NCBI RefSeq assembly: GCF_016097555.1
Contig: NC_054704.1
Span: 23,197,731-23,261,730 of the forward strand
DNA: 64,000 bases
Direction: 5' to 3'
From: Gigantopelta aegis
Taxonomy: Eukaryota > Mollusca > Gastropoda > Neomphalida > Peltospiridae
Shown: positions 47,963 through 59,767 of the stretch, in pieces
Layout of the letters: every line of letters begins with the position of its first letter
Position numbering within the stretch: the first letter of the stretch is position 1
Position numbers and translations under genes: made by a program
The notes under the pieces: generated by a model
Database searches by the model: none
Told to the model about the DNA's origin: nothing
The model's input: the letters and a program-made list of their open reading frames with translations, nothing else

Positions 47963-48321
47963 TAGTGTTTTCCCTAGCTTGTTTGAGCATGGTGCAGCAC
48001 CATGCCTCAGTAGTCTAGCACCATCTTGCCTTGATCGGCACCATGCTGTCTTAAAATTGAGATTAAACAAGCCTTTTTCAATAATTAATTCTAAAATTGT
48101 CTTTATAAAACACTAAAAAATATATATGATTAATTAATAAAATGTTCTTGTTATATATTTTGTAATTCATTTATTAAAGCAAGCACATTAATTACATTTA
48201 TCTTCATTTCAATTAAAAAACATTCTTCTTCTTTAATGAAAAAACATGCCCTGAAAAAAGTGAAAATGCCTCAAAAGTGTCTAGTCTACCATGCCTTGCC
48301 AAATTTGTAAGGAAAACACTA
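47963..48321. mobile_element. MITE with TAGTGTTTTCC ends
   Basis: 359 bp, inverted ends TAGTGTTTTCC / GGAAAACACTA, flanked on both sides by AGACC. Contains 'gcatggtgcagcaccatgc', a perfect small hairpin. Confidence 0.8.
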
Positions 48322-49042
48322 AGACCGATATTCTACACATTAACAAATTAATTACCTCTAACAACAAAACTATTAAATTGTCATTGTATATTGATTTTTT
48401 TCCCGAAGTGTCAATTAAGCTTCTATTTGACGTAACCCTGACACACTGTTAAATCTAAATCTGTATTACCGGGACATGTTTTGCCACCCATTAGCAGAAA
48501 GGTCCATTTGCCCCTGTCATACATGTCTATAAATGGTTCAGACAGACACTGTATGACTAAGACAATAAGGATACAAACCAATACTGGATTTCCTGTCTAT
48601 ATGCTTCAGGATTACGGGTATTCCCACCAGCATATTGAATGCTTGCAGTAAAGCATTTAGCAGACAAAAATAATCAATAAAATTACTTTTAATGGATTTT
48701 CTTTTTTAAAATATCTTGTCGTTATTACTAATTTGTAACCACTTGGTCTAGACATACATGCATTACGTGAGAGAAAAATAGACTGGAGTAAAAGAAAACC
48801 ATAAAGGTCAACTTATCATGAATACAGTTAAAACAAGACAAAAAATAAACATTTGCCAAGTCTTAGTCAAATGTCAGGCAGTGACGTTAATTGCAATAAA
48901 GGTCATTTCAATTTTATAAAGCAAATATTGAAAATCATGCATTGTAATTGCTTTGTGCATGGCTCAAGGAAAAAAACCTTCAGTTAATTTTCTTTAACTC
49001 CTTTGAATAGTTATGTAATTTCTGTGATTTTCCTAGACTGAA
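48322..49042. other. Unannotated AT-rich stretch
   Basis: Nothing recognised. Confidence 0.5.
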
Positions 49043-49433
49043 AGAAAGAAAGAAATGTTTTATTTAACGACGCACTCAAGAAATTTTATTTACGGTTATA
49101 TGGCATCGGACATATGGTTAAGGACCACACAGATTTTGAGAGGAAACCCGCTGTCGCCACTACATGAGCTACTCTTTCCGATTAGCAGCAAGGGATCTTT
49201 TATTTGCGCTTCCCACAGGCAGGATAGCACAAACCATGGCCTTTGTTAAACCAGTTATGGATCACTGGTCGGTGCAAGTGGTTTACACCTACCCATTGAG
49301 CCTTGTGTAGCATTCACTCAGGGTTTGGAGTCGGTATCTGGATTAAAAATCCCATGCCTCGACTGGGATCCGAACCCAGTACCTACCAGCCTGTTGACCA
49401 ATGGCCTAACCACGACGCCATCGAGGCCGGTAT
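49043..49433 (-). mobile_element. SINE, tail type 1 / head type 2
   Basis: Tail 'tttatttaacgacgcactc' and the common body, but a different head: minus strand 'GGCGTCGTGGTTAGGCCA' (A-box-like) and 'GGGTTCGGATCCCAG' (good B box). Confidence 0.92.
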
Positions 49434-49636
49434 TCCATATTGAAAATGCTCACGAATGACATCATGTATTCATAATGATGTCATACACTGTATTTGAATA
49501 ACGTTTGGAACACTTAGCAAAGGTATTTTGTAAAACACTTTTAGAACTACCAGGGTTTCTATGTACCCTAAAATTTGGGAAATTAATAGATACATTTTTA
49601 TAATTTTTAGATAGATTATAGTAAGAGTATAAAGTA

Positions 49637-50024
49637 GTTTGTTTTATTTAACGACGCCACTAGAGCACATTGATTTTTTATCTTATCATTGGTTACTGGA
49701 CGTCAAAGATATGGTCATTCTGACACTGTTTTTTAGAGGAAACCCGCTGTTGCCACTTACGCTACTCTTTTACGACAGGCAGCAAGGGATCTTTTATTTG
49801 CGCTTCCCACAGGCAGGATAGCACAAACCATGGCCTTTGTTGAACCAGTTATGGATTATTGGTCGGTGCAAGTGGTTTACACATACCCATTGAGCCTTGC
49901 GGAGCACTCACTCAGGGTTTGGAGTCGGTATCTGGATTAAAAATCACATGCCTTGACTGGGATCCGAACCCAGTACCTACCAGCCTGTAGACCGATGGCC
50001 TAACCACGACGCCACCGAGACCGG
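49637..50024 (-). mobile_element. SINE, tail type 2-like / head type 2
   Basis: Tail 'ttatttaacgacgccactag', and the same head type 2 as the copy at 49043 ('gggatccgaacccagtacct' on the plus strand). Confidence 0.92.
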
Positions 50025-50348
50025 TTGATTATAGTAAAAGAGCTGCTGTACAAAATTTGACAGAGTACATGAAATGCAGTGTCCACTTAAAAACATTACA
50101 AACCCATAACCTCCTCGTAGGTGTACGGCATGGTCTGTTTTGTTTTTATTATGTACACTCAAATTATTTTCTGGCAGAAAGCCTGACAGCACTTACATAA
50201 AATAGATTTAAACTGTAAGTTAACCTTTACAGGGACTATCCTGAGTTTGCTGCCATTGTGAAATGTTTCTGACTAAGAGAACCTTTTTAACAACTAAAAT
50301 AACATGTTAAATACATTTTCTTGTGTAAAATACCTAGTGTCTGTATAT

Positions 50349-50540
50349 CAGGGGTGGGAATTGGTGAACTGTAAAAAAAGGAAATCTAGAGGGGGCCCAG
50401 AAATTCTTAAAATCCTAGGTTAAAATCTGTGCCATCTGACACATTTTGCAGGAAAGGACGATTAAAATGTGAGGAACTGCGAGGAAACGCAATATTCCAT
50501 GAGAGGAAAACAGCTGATCCGAGGAGAATTCCCACCCCTA
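50349..50540. mobile_element. Nested MITE, CAGGGGTGGGAATT ends
   Basis: 192 bp; inverted ends match at 13 of 14 bases; GTATAT duplicated on both sides (50343-50348, 50541-50546). The ends resemble hAT elements. Confidence 0.9.
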
Positions 50541-50572
50541 GTATATTCAATGTGTTTCTTTGAGATCCTAAT

Positions 50573-50809
50573 CAGGATTTCTGCTAGAGGGTAAAATAGG
50601 TATGGTGCCATACCCAAATATTTTTGCAAATTGGTTGGTTTTTTTAAGTTAACTTTTTGACAAAATTAATTACTCTTATCATTACTGATTGATTTTCTTA
50701 ACCCCAACCCTAACCCTAACCCTAAACTTAACCCATACACCCTGTTGACTGTGGTTACATACAATCCCATAGTCCCATACACAAACACTTCTTTCTGGCA
50801 GAAAGATTG
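50573..50809. mobile_element. Nested MITE, TTTCTGCYAGA ends
   Basis: 237 bp; ends CAGGATTTCTGCTAGA and CAATCTTTCTGCCAGA (inward); CTAAT on both flanks. Carries a short 'ccctaaccctaaccctaa' tract. A 5'-truncated relative is at 55152-55345. Confidence 0.85.
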
Positions 50810-50928
50810 CTAATGTATATAGTAGTTCAAACTTTATTTTACTTCCTAATATATATTTTTTCATTTGTACAAAATTATTTGGAGATAAAAATCTAGTCTT
50901 GGAATAATTTGCTAAAGTTGAAATATTT

Positions 50929-50993
50929 GTTTTGTTTAACGACACCACTAGAGAACACTGATTTATGAATCATTGGCTGTTGGATGTCAAACA
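50929..50993 (-). mobile_element. SINE tail fragment nested in the MITE
   Basis: 'ttgttttgtttaacgacacc' to 'ggctgttggatgtcaaacat'; the MITE resumes at 'ctagaaacat'. Confidence 0.85.
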
Positions 50994-51204
50994 TCTAGAA
51001 ACATTCAGGCAATCTGAACTACCTTGTGAAACAATGATATATATTCTAAACACGAAAATGCATTTTGTATGTAATTTTAGTCATTACAAATGCTCTGTCA
51101 GTCGGAAATATGTTCATAATAGCAAACACAACTCAGGACATTTACTTGAATATAGATCCACAAACAAGGATCGATCCAATGATCTATTACATCTCAGGAG
51201 TTAG

Positions 51205-51462
51205 GATTGATCCCTGTCGGTAGGCCCATTGGGCTATTTCTAGTTCCAGCCAGTGCACCACGACTGGTATATCAAAGGCTATGGTATGTCCTATCCTGTC
51301 TGTGGTATGGTGCATATAAAAGATTCCTTGCTACTAATGAAAAAATGTAGCGGGTTTCCTCTCTAAGACTATATGTCAAAATTACCAAATGTTTGATGTC
51401 CAACAGCCGATGATTGACACATCAATGTGCTCTAGTGGTGTCTTTAAACAAAACAAAAGTTA
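51205..51462 (+). mobile_element. SINE, partial head / tail type 2
   Basis: 'ggcccattgggctatttcta' through body to 'gctctagtggtgtctttaaa'. A-box end missing. Confidence 0.9.
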
Positions 51463-51505
51463 ACCTCAGATGAGCAATCTACAACTGAGCTACATCCCGC
51501 CCTAT
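51463..51505 (-). mobile_element. Isolated tRNA-like SINE head (A box)
   Basis: Minus strand 'GGGCGGGATGTAGCTCAGTT' then 'GTAGATTGCTCATCTGAGG': a further head type with a classic TAGCTCAG A box. Confidence 0.6.
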
Positions 51506-52666
51506 ATGTACTTTATGTTCTTGACACATAACAAACATAACAATCAATGATTTCATTCTCTATTGATCCCACGAGTCTCATTTTATTACCAAACAATTAC
51601 GTCTCAGTGTCGATCAATAGTATTTTCCACTTAACAATAAATGCTTTTCCACGGGTCATTCAATGCACAGATGAGTGGAGTAAAACATGTGTTATGTTAT
51701 TAACACTGATAAAAGAAAGAAAAAATGAGAGGTTTGTTTACGACACTTCAGCACATTTTTAACATCGACTTAACATTTAGTTAAATATCTGAAAATATCA
51801 GCGAAACAATAGTGTTATCAGCAGGGAACATTTTGTTCAGTATCGTGGTGCAATTCACTACGCAAGTTTCAGAGATCGCTGCACAATCTTAAAACATTAA
51901 ACAGTAGTTGCTAATCAATTTATTTTAGAAATATCGCTAATCAAGATTTCAAAAACAAAATGTTCCCTGATCAGTTATAAATGAAGTTAAAAATTATTCA
52001 TTCTAAAATGTATTATTGTTACTGTAGAATTTGTTACTTGTACATGTATCTTTACTGTGAAGAAGCCAGAACTTAGCAAGTGCTTAATGCCTGATCATAA
52101 AAATAAGCTTTTTTGTCAAAGAAACAAACTGAAATGTAACCATTTATAAATTTGTCCAAAAATGTTACCTTTGTGACCATTTTTCAATTCTTAATTGTTG
52201 TCCCATTTTTATAATAAATTTAAATATCAACTTGAGAAAATCACCTAACTTCAAGCAAATTGTGGACTTTTGTTTTAGCCGTGTCTAAGTTCATTTTTCA
52301 TTTTTATTGGTATCAATTTTTTTTTTTAATTTCACTTTAAAGTAATGAATAAAATGTCCAACAAGATATCATTCACTTAATAATATTTGAAATAAATGGT
52401 GGTGGTTTTCATTCTTTTTTGGTTGTTGAACATAGTTTTTTGTTGTTTTTTATTAGTATTTTGCACACAGGAACCATATCCTTTGCAGAATTATCCAGTG
52501 TTTTAGAGTAACTCAAACCAACCACAGCTGCTTGATGGAATCAACAGATCTGCTGGAATCGGCTCTTGTTTTTCCCAGAATAAACATAAACTGCCGACAG
52601 TTATATAATAAATAGAAAATTTTATGTTTTCTGTCAAATATTTCTTCAGTATATTTTAACATGTAG

Positions 52667-52708
<42 letters not shown>

Positions 52709-54854
52709 CTGGAAGTATCAGTGAAATAACAGTGTTATCAGGTATATAATAGCGAAGATACATGTGTAACAGTCATTTTTCATTCTAAATCATATTATTG
52801 CTACTGGCTATAGAACTATAAAGCAAGTTCTTAAATTGCCTGATCACAGAAATATGCATTTTCATGAAGAAAACAATTATTACATTTTAACATTTATAAA
52901 TTTGTTGAAATAATTTACCTTTATGTCCATTTTCATTTCTTCACTGTTGTTCCATTTTCATTTCTTCACTGTTGTTCCATTTTCATAACAAATTTATTAA
53001 CTTCAGAAAACCACCAAATTTAAGCAAAACATGGACATATTATTTTAGATTAATATGAAACCGTGTTACAATTCATTTATCATTTTAAAGAAATGAATAA
53101 AATGTCAAACAAGATATTACTGGCGTAATAATATTTGAAATAAATTTGTTTTCTTTTTTAATGGAACTACATGCAATGTTTATCTATTGCAGAATAATCC
53201 AGTGTTTTTTTAACAATATACATAAATTGCCAAGAGTGACATAATAAACAGAAAATTATATGTCAAATATGATTGATGTCTTATCTCATTAAGCTTACAA
53301 TATTATATCAGTTATCATGCTTGTAAGATATGACTGCAGACTTCACTCGATGGGCGAACTTTCCACAAGTAGGCCATCTATCTCTCACACATTTTAAGAG
53401 TCTATTTTAAGAGCAACAAATTAGATTTGTCATGGTCTAGCACTTATATCCTGTAAATAATTGTAACTAAATGTATCATTAAAAAAAAAAAAAACTAAAG
53501 GATAAAACTATGTCTTGACTAGAAAACAGAAATACCATTTTTACCACACCATGACAGCATTTGGTGTTGGAGATCGATAGCCCATGCAAACATGTCATGT
53601 GCACTGTGATTAATTAAAAGACCTACTCACATCATCACAATTCCCAGCAGAGTGCAAGCTGCAGAAAATGCTATGTACCGGGTACCTTCTTTTTTTAAAA
53701 ATCAAAATAAAACTTGGCACGCAAATTAAAAAACAGACCCTTGTATGAACCATGGGCCTAAAACCCCAATTAACTGTTGCTCCTCTAGTTTACAGAAGAT
53801 ATAGCCACCTATTTTTAATGCTTACAGTTATCTAAACATCACTGTTTTCAGTAGATATTGAGCTGCCTAGTTTCATGTTTACTGTTACATGGATACACAC
53901 ACACCGCTGTTTTTGATATGGCTGCTTTCTTTTCATGGGGATTTTAATGTTACCGGTATACACATCACTGTTTTCAGTAGATTGACAAAATTGAAAGGTA
54001 TATTAGCTGTGTGGAATGGTTATAATATAATAGTGAATTAATTGGGCAAACATTACAAACAGCAGTTCAGTATTACAGTAGGTTTTTATGACCACCAAAG
54101 ATCTTGAAGGATGATTGGGGTCAGAAGTGAAATTTGAAATTTGACGTTTTTTAATCAGTAAATCGCAAAGTCAAACAATAAAAATGACTAAAAACAAAAC
54201 AATAACAACTGTATGATCAACAGAATGAAACAGATTGACAGAAATAATGTTCCACAGTGATTAATCGATCTTCCTGGAAATTGTCAAAATCTAGAATGAC
54301 ACCCCACACACGTATATGGGGCAACTGCGTGATGCACGTGCAAACTATGGAATGTGTTTCGGTGTGTTGATAAATAGACCTGAACGTTCTTCACTAGGAT
54401 GTCTGTGATCAAAACGTATGTTCGGTCTAATAGTTGATATTAGCATTAATATTTCAGGTTCCCCTACTTTTTTTGAAGAGTATATATATATACACAGTCA
54501 TGTCTGTCATAGCTGCCACCTGTAATTAGCGGTTACCTGCCTTAAACAGCCACATTTTTCTCTCCCAAAATTATTTTAATGTAAAAACACCTGTAATAAG
54601 CGGTCATCTGTCTAACGTGGCCAGCAGCCACTTAAATCAGATCCCAAATCACTAAAATACCTGTATTAAGTAGCCACAGTAAATGTTTACTATTATATAA
54701 AACAGATATTTTACCAACAGCGACCTGGTGTAGCAAATAACCGTTCTTTACACCTTTAGGAATACTAGTACCCATTCAGTCCCAACATCTCTACTGTGTA
54801 TCAGTTAAGAAAGTGTGCCTCTGGCATGCATCTAATTGCCTCTGAGTAGACTTA
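51506..54854. other. AT-rich stretch with an old internal duplication
   Basis: 51780-52620 and 52705-53165 share ordered blocks (annotated). A (AT)n run lies at 52668-52703. Motifs like 'acctgtaattagcggttacc' at 54510-54700 recur at 56070. No coding sequence. Confidence 0.5.
51780..53165. repeat. Diverged tandem duplication, copies about 0.5-0.8 kb
   Basis: Ordered matches: 'caatagtgttatcag' / 'aacagtgttatcag'; 'catttataaatttgt' in both; 'aatgaataaaatgtc.aacaa' in both; 'aataatatttgaaataaat' in both. Confidence 0.75.
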
Positions 54855-55816
54855 TGCCCGGCACAGATGAGCGTTTTTTAACGCATGCGTCTGCGTTAAA
54901 AAACGCAGACTCAACACAGACGGATGTGTCTCGTGTGCGCCTACCTGCAATGCGTTCCTGCGATCCACTGACAATTTCTTTTATTAATTAATTTATTTAT
55001 ACTTTACTCTAGGAAAAATAACAAAGATTAAATGTAATTTATTAATACATTTTAAAACATAATAAACTTTATTTAAAACATTATGTACAATTATACTATT
55101 ACGATAAAAATCTTTATTTCACAATTGTTTGTTTTAATTATTATTATTAGCCACTATTTTTTTAAGTTAACATTTTGACAAAATTAATGACTCTTTATCA
55201 TTAATGTATGCTTTTCTTAAGCCCAACTGTAAATGTAACCCATTTTCTTTGTGGAAGAGGCCCCCCATAGCCCCTGTTGACTGTGGTTGCATTCAATAAC
55301 ATAGCGCCATACCCAAAAATATCTTTCTGGTAGAAACACTGTTTAGACATAGTACAATGAATGCAATAATTTATATTTTTTAATTTCATCTATTTAGAAA
55401 TGTCTTTAATTACACATGCCTAGTCTTTGTTTCAAAGATGAGCAGTTGGAAATTATTTGTGTTGAAACATTTACATGTTAGTCATTTTTAATGGTCGGGT
55501 CTGTTTTCAGTTCTATTCATCGCTGAAACCAGTAATTGTAAATTTCGTTATATACAGATATATAGACAGATGATTGGTCAATATAAAAATGTGACGCAAC
55601 ACAGACGCAAGTAGGCACACACGTGCGTTTTTAGACGGATGCGGCAGGAGACGGATGCGTTTGTGCGTCTAAAATCAAACATGTTTGATATTTGACAAAT
55701 TGATGCAGCGCTAAAAAACACAACATAGAGGGGGTCACACATGATGCATTTTTACTGTGTTCATACGGATGCGTTTTTTAATGCAAGCGTTAAAAAATGC
55801 TTGTCTGCGCCGGGCA
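54855..55816. mobile_element. PIF/Harbinger-like non-autonomous element
   Basis: TTA duplicated on both sides (54852-54854, 55817-55819). Inverted ends TGCCCGGCACAGATGAGCG / TGCCCGGCGCAGACAAGC, then inner 'ttttttaacgca' repeats. 962 bp, no transposase. A fragment of the TTTCTGC MITE lies inside. Confidence 0.88.
55152..55345. mobile_element. 5'-truncated TTTCTGC-type MITE inside the Harbinger-like element
   Basis: Shares 'ttttttaagttaac', 'tgacaaaattaat', 'cctgttgactgtggtt' and 'tctttctgg.agaaa' with the copy at 50573. Confidence 0.75.
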
Positions 55817-55819
55817 TTA

Positions 55820-57231
55820 CTCTAAGCTTGATATTTGTAGATTAACTTACTATGACAATACACTGCATGAAGTAGGAATTAAATGGAAAGTGAAAATAAA
55901 CTTATTGCGAACAATTAAATTAATACATTCCAGTACATACCTTATTTCTGAAGGAGGCAACATGTCTAAAGTTGATTTATAGTCAACTGTGGAGCACACA
56001 ACCATTAATTAGCAGTAAAGATGGTAAAAAAAGAATAGAACAACAAACGTTTTATAGACTCTATATTTGGTAACCTGTAATCTGCAGCCACCTGTCTTAA
56101 GCAGTCACTTTTCTCTACTTCCTTGTGTGACCACATACATCACTGTTTTCAGTAGATATAGCTGCCTGTTTTTATTCAAACAGCCTCCTACTATTAATAT
56201 TAAAAAATTAATTAATATATGACTACTCCTACTGAAGAAGAACAAGAAGCTTTTCATAAAAAAGACAGAATAGTACATACACTTTTATATTTACACACTT
56301 TTACACTACATGTATTATAAAGCAAATATAAAGCAAAATATCTGAAAAGTGTGGGGGGGGGGGCACATGCACCCCCCCCCCCCACACTTCCTACACCAGT
56401 GTTTGAAGTATATCCAGGATTCATACACTTCAAGCAGGTTTTTTCTCCCAGACTTAAGCTATTTTTGTTTATTTTCCAGGTCGTGTTCACCTTCTTCCAG
56501 AAATTACTTAGAAAAGAATGTTTGTTAAGCGACACCCCAACACACTGTTTATTCAGTGGCTGTTAGTGTTACGTCTCTAACATGCAGTATTTGTACTGAG
56601 GAGATATGTTCCACTCTGGATTATCACATGAATATTAAAGTATATAAATAAAAATTAGAAGAAACAAGTGTTGGTTTTGTGTGTTTTTTTTGTTTTGGGG
56701 TGGTTGTTTTACACAAATCAGTCATCTTTAATTTACCAGTCTATATTCATAAACATACCTAAGTCAAAGAATGATACTTATCTACGTACATGTTAAGAAG
56801 GTATTTAAGTATCATACATTGTTTATGAATACGGAGCCAGAGCAACAGAGAAATGTCTACTCAATATTTGTCTTAACCAGCTCAACCAGATACATGGAGA
56901 AAATAGTTAAACATTATTTTTATCTGAAATACAATATAACAGGAGTCATACATACATAGAAGGCCCACACTACTTTAACTTCTTTTTTTAATTGACATTT
57001 TAACATGAACTGATACCAGTGACTGACCTTTTGTACTTTTTTTTAACTGATGCTTTTTTTTTTCTTTCTTTTTTTGCATTAAAAGCTATCTGGATTGATC
57101 AAACTAAAAATGTACATTGTACATACATGTAATACAGATAAATGGCTAAAAAAGAGACTGTAGCCAAAAAAGCAGGAGATTTGACATAAAATAGGAGATT
57201 CATATCACCAACTAAATAAAGACTATTTGTG
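55820..57231. other. Unannotated stretch
   Basis: A G-run/C-run hairpin (gggggggggg...cccccccccc) lies at 56352-56382, and a fragment of the (ATTC)n-tail repeat ('gttaagcgacaccccaacac') at 56515-56566. No gene seen. Confidence 0.5.
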
Positions 57232-57325
57232 AGGGCACTGACTGCAATGGGAAGAATCCAATGGGCCCACCAAGGGGGATCAATTATTTGAACTATCATA
57301 CCGCAGACAAGTGCACTACCGTACA
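57232..57325 (-). mobile_element. Decayed SINE head region
   Basis: 'ccaatgggcccaccaagggg' and 'gtgcactaccgtac' match the head side of the SINEs. Confidence 0.5.
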
Positions 57326-57577
57326 TCTAACCCCACATAACAAGATATGAGTACGGACAAATAAAAAACATGTGTAGTTCTGGTTACCAGGCCTACCTTA
57401 ATTTGTTTTACTGATCTTCAAAACAGTGAGAGGATGCAGCATTTGTTTGAAATGTTACTTTATTGCTTTTTGCCAAGACCAGCTTAACAGATGTTTGGAA
57501 TACAACAAAGTTTAAACAAAACAATTATAGCCTACCTACACCTATCCTAAAAATATTTAACCAAAACCTTTTCTCGT

Positions 57578-57811
57578 TCCAGCCAGTGCACCACAACTGG
57601 TATATCAAAGGCTGTGGTATGTACTACCCTGTCTGTGGGATGGTGCACATAAAAGATCCCTTGCTGTTAATCGAAAATAGCCCATGAAGTGGCAACAGCG
57701 GGTTTCCTCTCTCAATATCTGTGTGGTTCTTAACCATATATTTGATGCCATATAACCGTAAATAAAATGTGTTGATGTGTCATTAAATAAAACATTTCTT
57801 TCTTTCATTCT
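57578..57811 (+). mobile_element. SINE, tail type 1, head missing
   Basis: 'ccagccagtgcaccacaact' to 'aataaaacatttctttcttt'. Confidence 0.92.
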
Positions 57812-58204
57812 AACCAAAACCAAACATATTTTATTATTTGGCCTAATTGAATATAAACATTTTTGATCCACTGTGTATCTAACACTGCACTGTTATTAAA
57901 CATCATTCCTCGGTTTACTTAAGTATTGCAGTCCCAGCAATCAATAGTATTTTCCACTTAAATTGATCTATACTGATTACTCAGTGTATGCATATGGAGC
58001 GTTTGTACACAGTGCAGACCAGTGGAGAGAAACATATGTTACATTATTAAAAGAGATAAGATCTGCAGACTGGGGCCATACTTGGAAAAACTGGGTTTGC
58101 TGAAATCTGATACACAATTTCAACAATAGGCTAGACAATAACTTTAACTAGTGTAAAATTATAATTACAGTGTACATGTATGCTAAACAAGTGAGTGGAA
58201 AGGG

Positions 58205-58410
58205 TGATGGATGGATGGATGGATGGATGGACAGAAGGATGGATGGATGGATGGATGGATGGATGGATGGACAGGATGGATGGATGGATGGACAGAAGGA
58301 TGGATGGATGGATGGATGGATGGATGGATGGACAGAAGGATGGATGGATGGACGAATGGAAGAATGCATGGATAGATGGATGGATAGTCAGACAGACAAA
58401 TGGATGGATG
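58205..58410. repeat. (ATGG)n tetranucleotide microsatellite
   Basis: About 200 bp of TGGA units interrupted by 'gacaga' and 'aagga'; all frames are spurious. Confidence 0.97.
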
Positions 58411-58972
58411 GAAAGAGATGATCTCAGTGAATGTTTGTGTGTTGTATTTATTAGGACTGTATTCCAGAATTGATCACATGATTAGTAGACACTGTTATCG
58501 TTATTTTAAATCTGATGCAATGTTCTTTTCTGTGTACATGGTTTAAATAAAATTGTATTTTGTTATTGGTGCTGGATCGTGTAATCAATTCTGGAGGAGC
58601 CTTAACCAGAAGGCTGTAAAAACAACTGTATTATCTCAAAACCATCAAGCCATGCATACAATTTACAAATATAATAACAAAATTAATGCAATTTCTTATT
58701 CTAAAAACCAGTACACTATAGAAATTTGGTTCTTGTATACAGAATATGCTATATTATCAGGACTAGCTCTAACACATGCCAAATTTTCCAACTGCGAATT
58801 TTAAAAACAATTGGAAAATTGGTTTTAATTTGGCAAAATAATTTTATGTAATAATTAATACTTTGTTAGAAAATAATTGTGGTTTTCTACAATTTTTTAA
58901 CTTTTAACAGATAATTTGTCAGAGTTTTTGCTTACCCAGAACAATTTTTATAAAATGGGGGTTTATTGTTAA
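58411..58972. other. Unannotated stretch
   Basis: Nothing recognised. Confidence 0.5.
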
Positions 58973-59149
58973 TAGAGTGAAACCCCTCTAAACCAGACAC
59001 CCTTGGGACCTGGCAAAATGTTCAGTACTAAGGGGTATTCAGTTAAAAGAGGTTGTTTTTTGTACTGATATTTAAAAAGAGACTGTGTAAAATGTCTGGT
59101 TTTGAGGGAATTCTGGTTTACAGAGTCTAGTTTTCAGGGATTTCACCGT
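58973..59149. mobile_element. MITE with GTGAAACCCCT ends, copy b
   Basis: 'gagtgaaacccctctaaacc' to 'tcagggatttcac'; opposite orientation to the copy at 17523. Confidence 0.82.
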
Positions 59150-59532
59150 AAATCCAAACCATTAGTAACTGGGTTAGAAAACAAAATACCTTGGCTTCAT
59201 TTAGAAACATTTCAGGTCAACAGGATTAGTAACCTATATCAGTTGTAAAATCGGGTCTCTATATTTAGGTTCATATATTTGAATACAGGGATCTTGTTAC
59301 CAAACTAGTGGTGTATATGGGTTACTTATTAACGCTGTGGAAACCATCAAAGAGCTCTTTATATGTATTAATACTCATAGAGTGAATGCAGAACTTCTAT
59401 ATTTAACTTTACAAAAGTATTACCTACCTATTTTTTTTACCAAATTAGAAGTAAAAGGACATTTACAGGTAGGCTAAATGAAAAAAATATTGATGTTGGA
59501 AAATCTGAAGTGTTTTTTGTTTTAATTGTCCT
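59150..59532. other. Unannotated stretch
   Basis: Nothing recognised. Confidence 0.5.
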
Positions 59533-59767
59533 GGGCCAAATTTCACAAAACATTGTAAGCCTAGTTTTGCATGTAAACGTTAATCTACGATTAAACCACA
59601 ATTCTTATTACTATCATAGTAAAACAAATATAGTTAGAAATACACATATTCCATCTTCCGTAATGATTCAATATTCAGCGTGAAATAGATGCCAAACATG
59701 TGTATAGCATAACCAGTATAACTGCTAGTAGCAGATGTAAACTTACCATGTTTAGTGAAATAGGCCC
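59533..59767. mobile_element. Small MITE with GGGCC...TTTCAC ends
   Basis: Inverted ends 'gggccaaatttcacaaaaca' and, read inward, 'gggcctatttcactaaacat'; 235 bp. Confidence 0.75.

Larger units (their letters stand above)
50231..51141. mobile_element. piggyBac-like MITE interrupted by three other elements
   Basis: Ends 'agggactatcctgagtttgc' and 'aacacaactcaggacatt' match the 383-bp MITE at 16629. Matching inner blocks resume at 50547, 50815 and 50994. TTAC lies on both flanks. Confidence 0.85.

Noticed and set aside
50698-50735. Telomere-like CCCTAA repeats
   Set aside because: Only about three units within a MITE; too short to call an interstitial telomere.
58148-58473. Frames of Met-Asp-Gly-Trp or Ile-His-Pro-Ser repeats
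   Set aside because: Products of the ATGG microsatellite.
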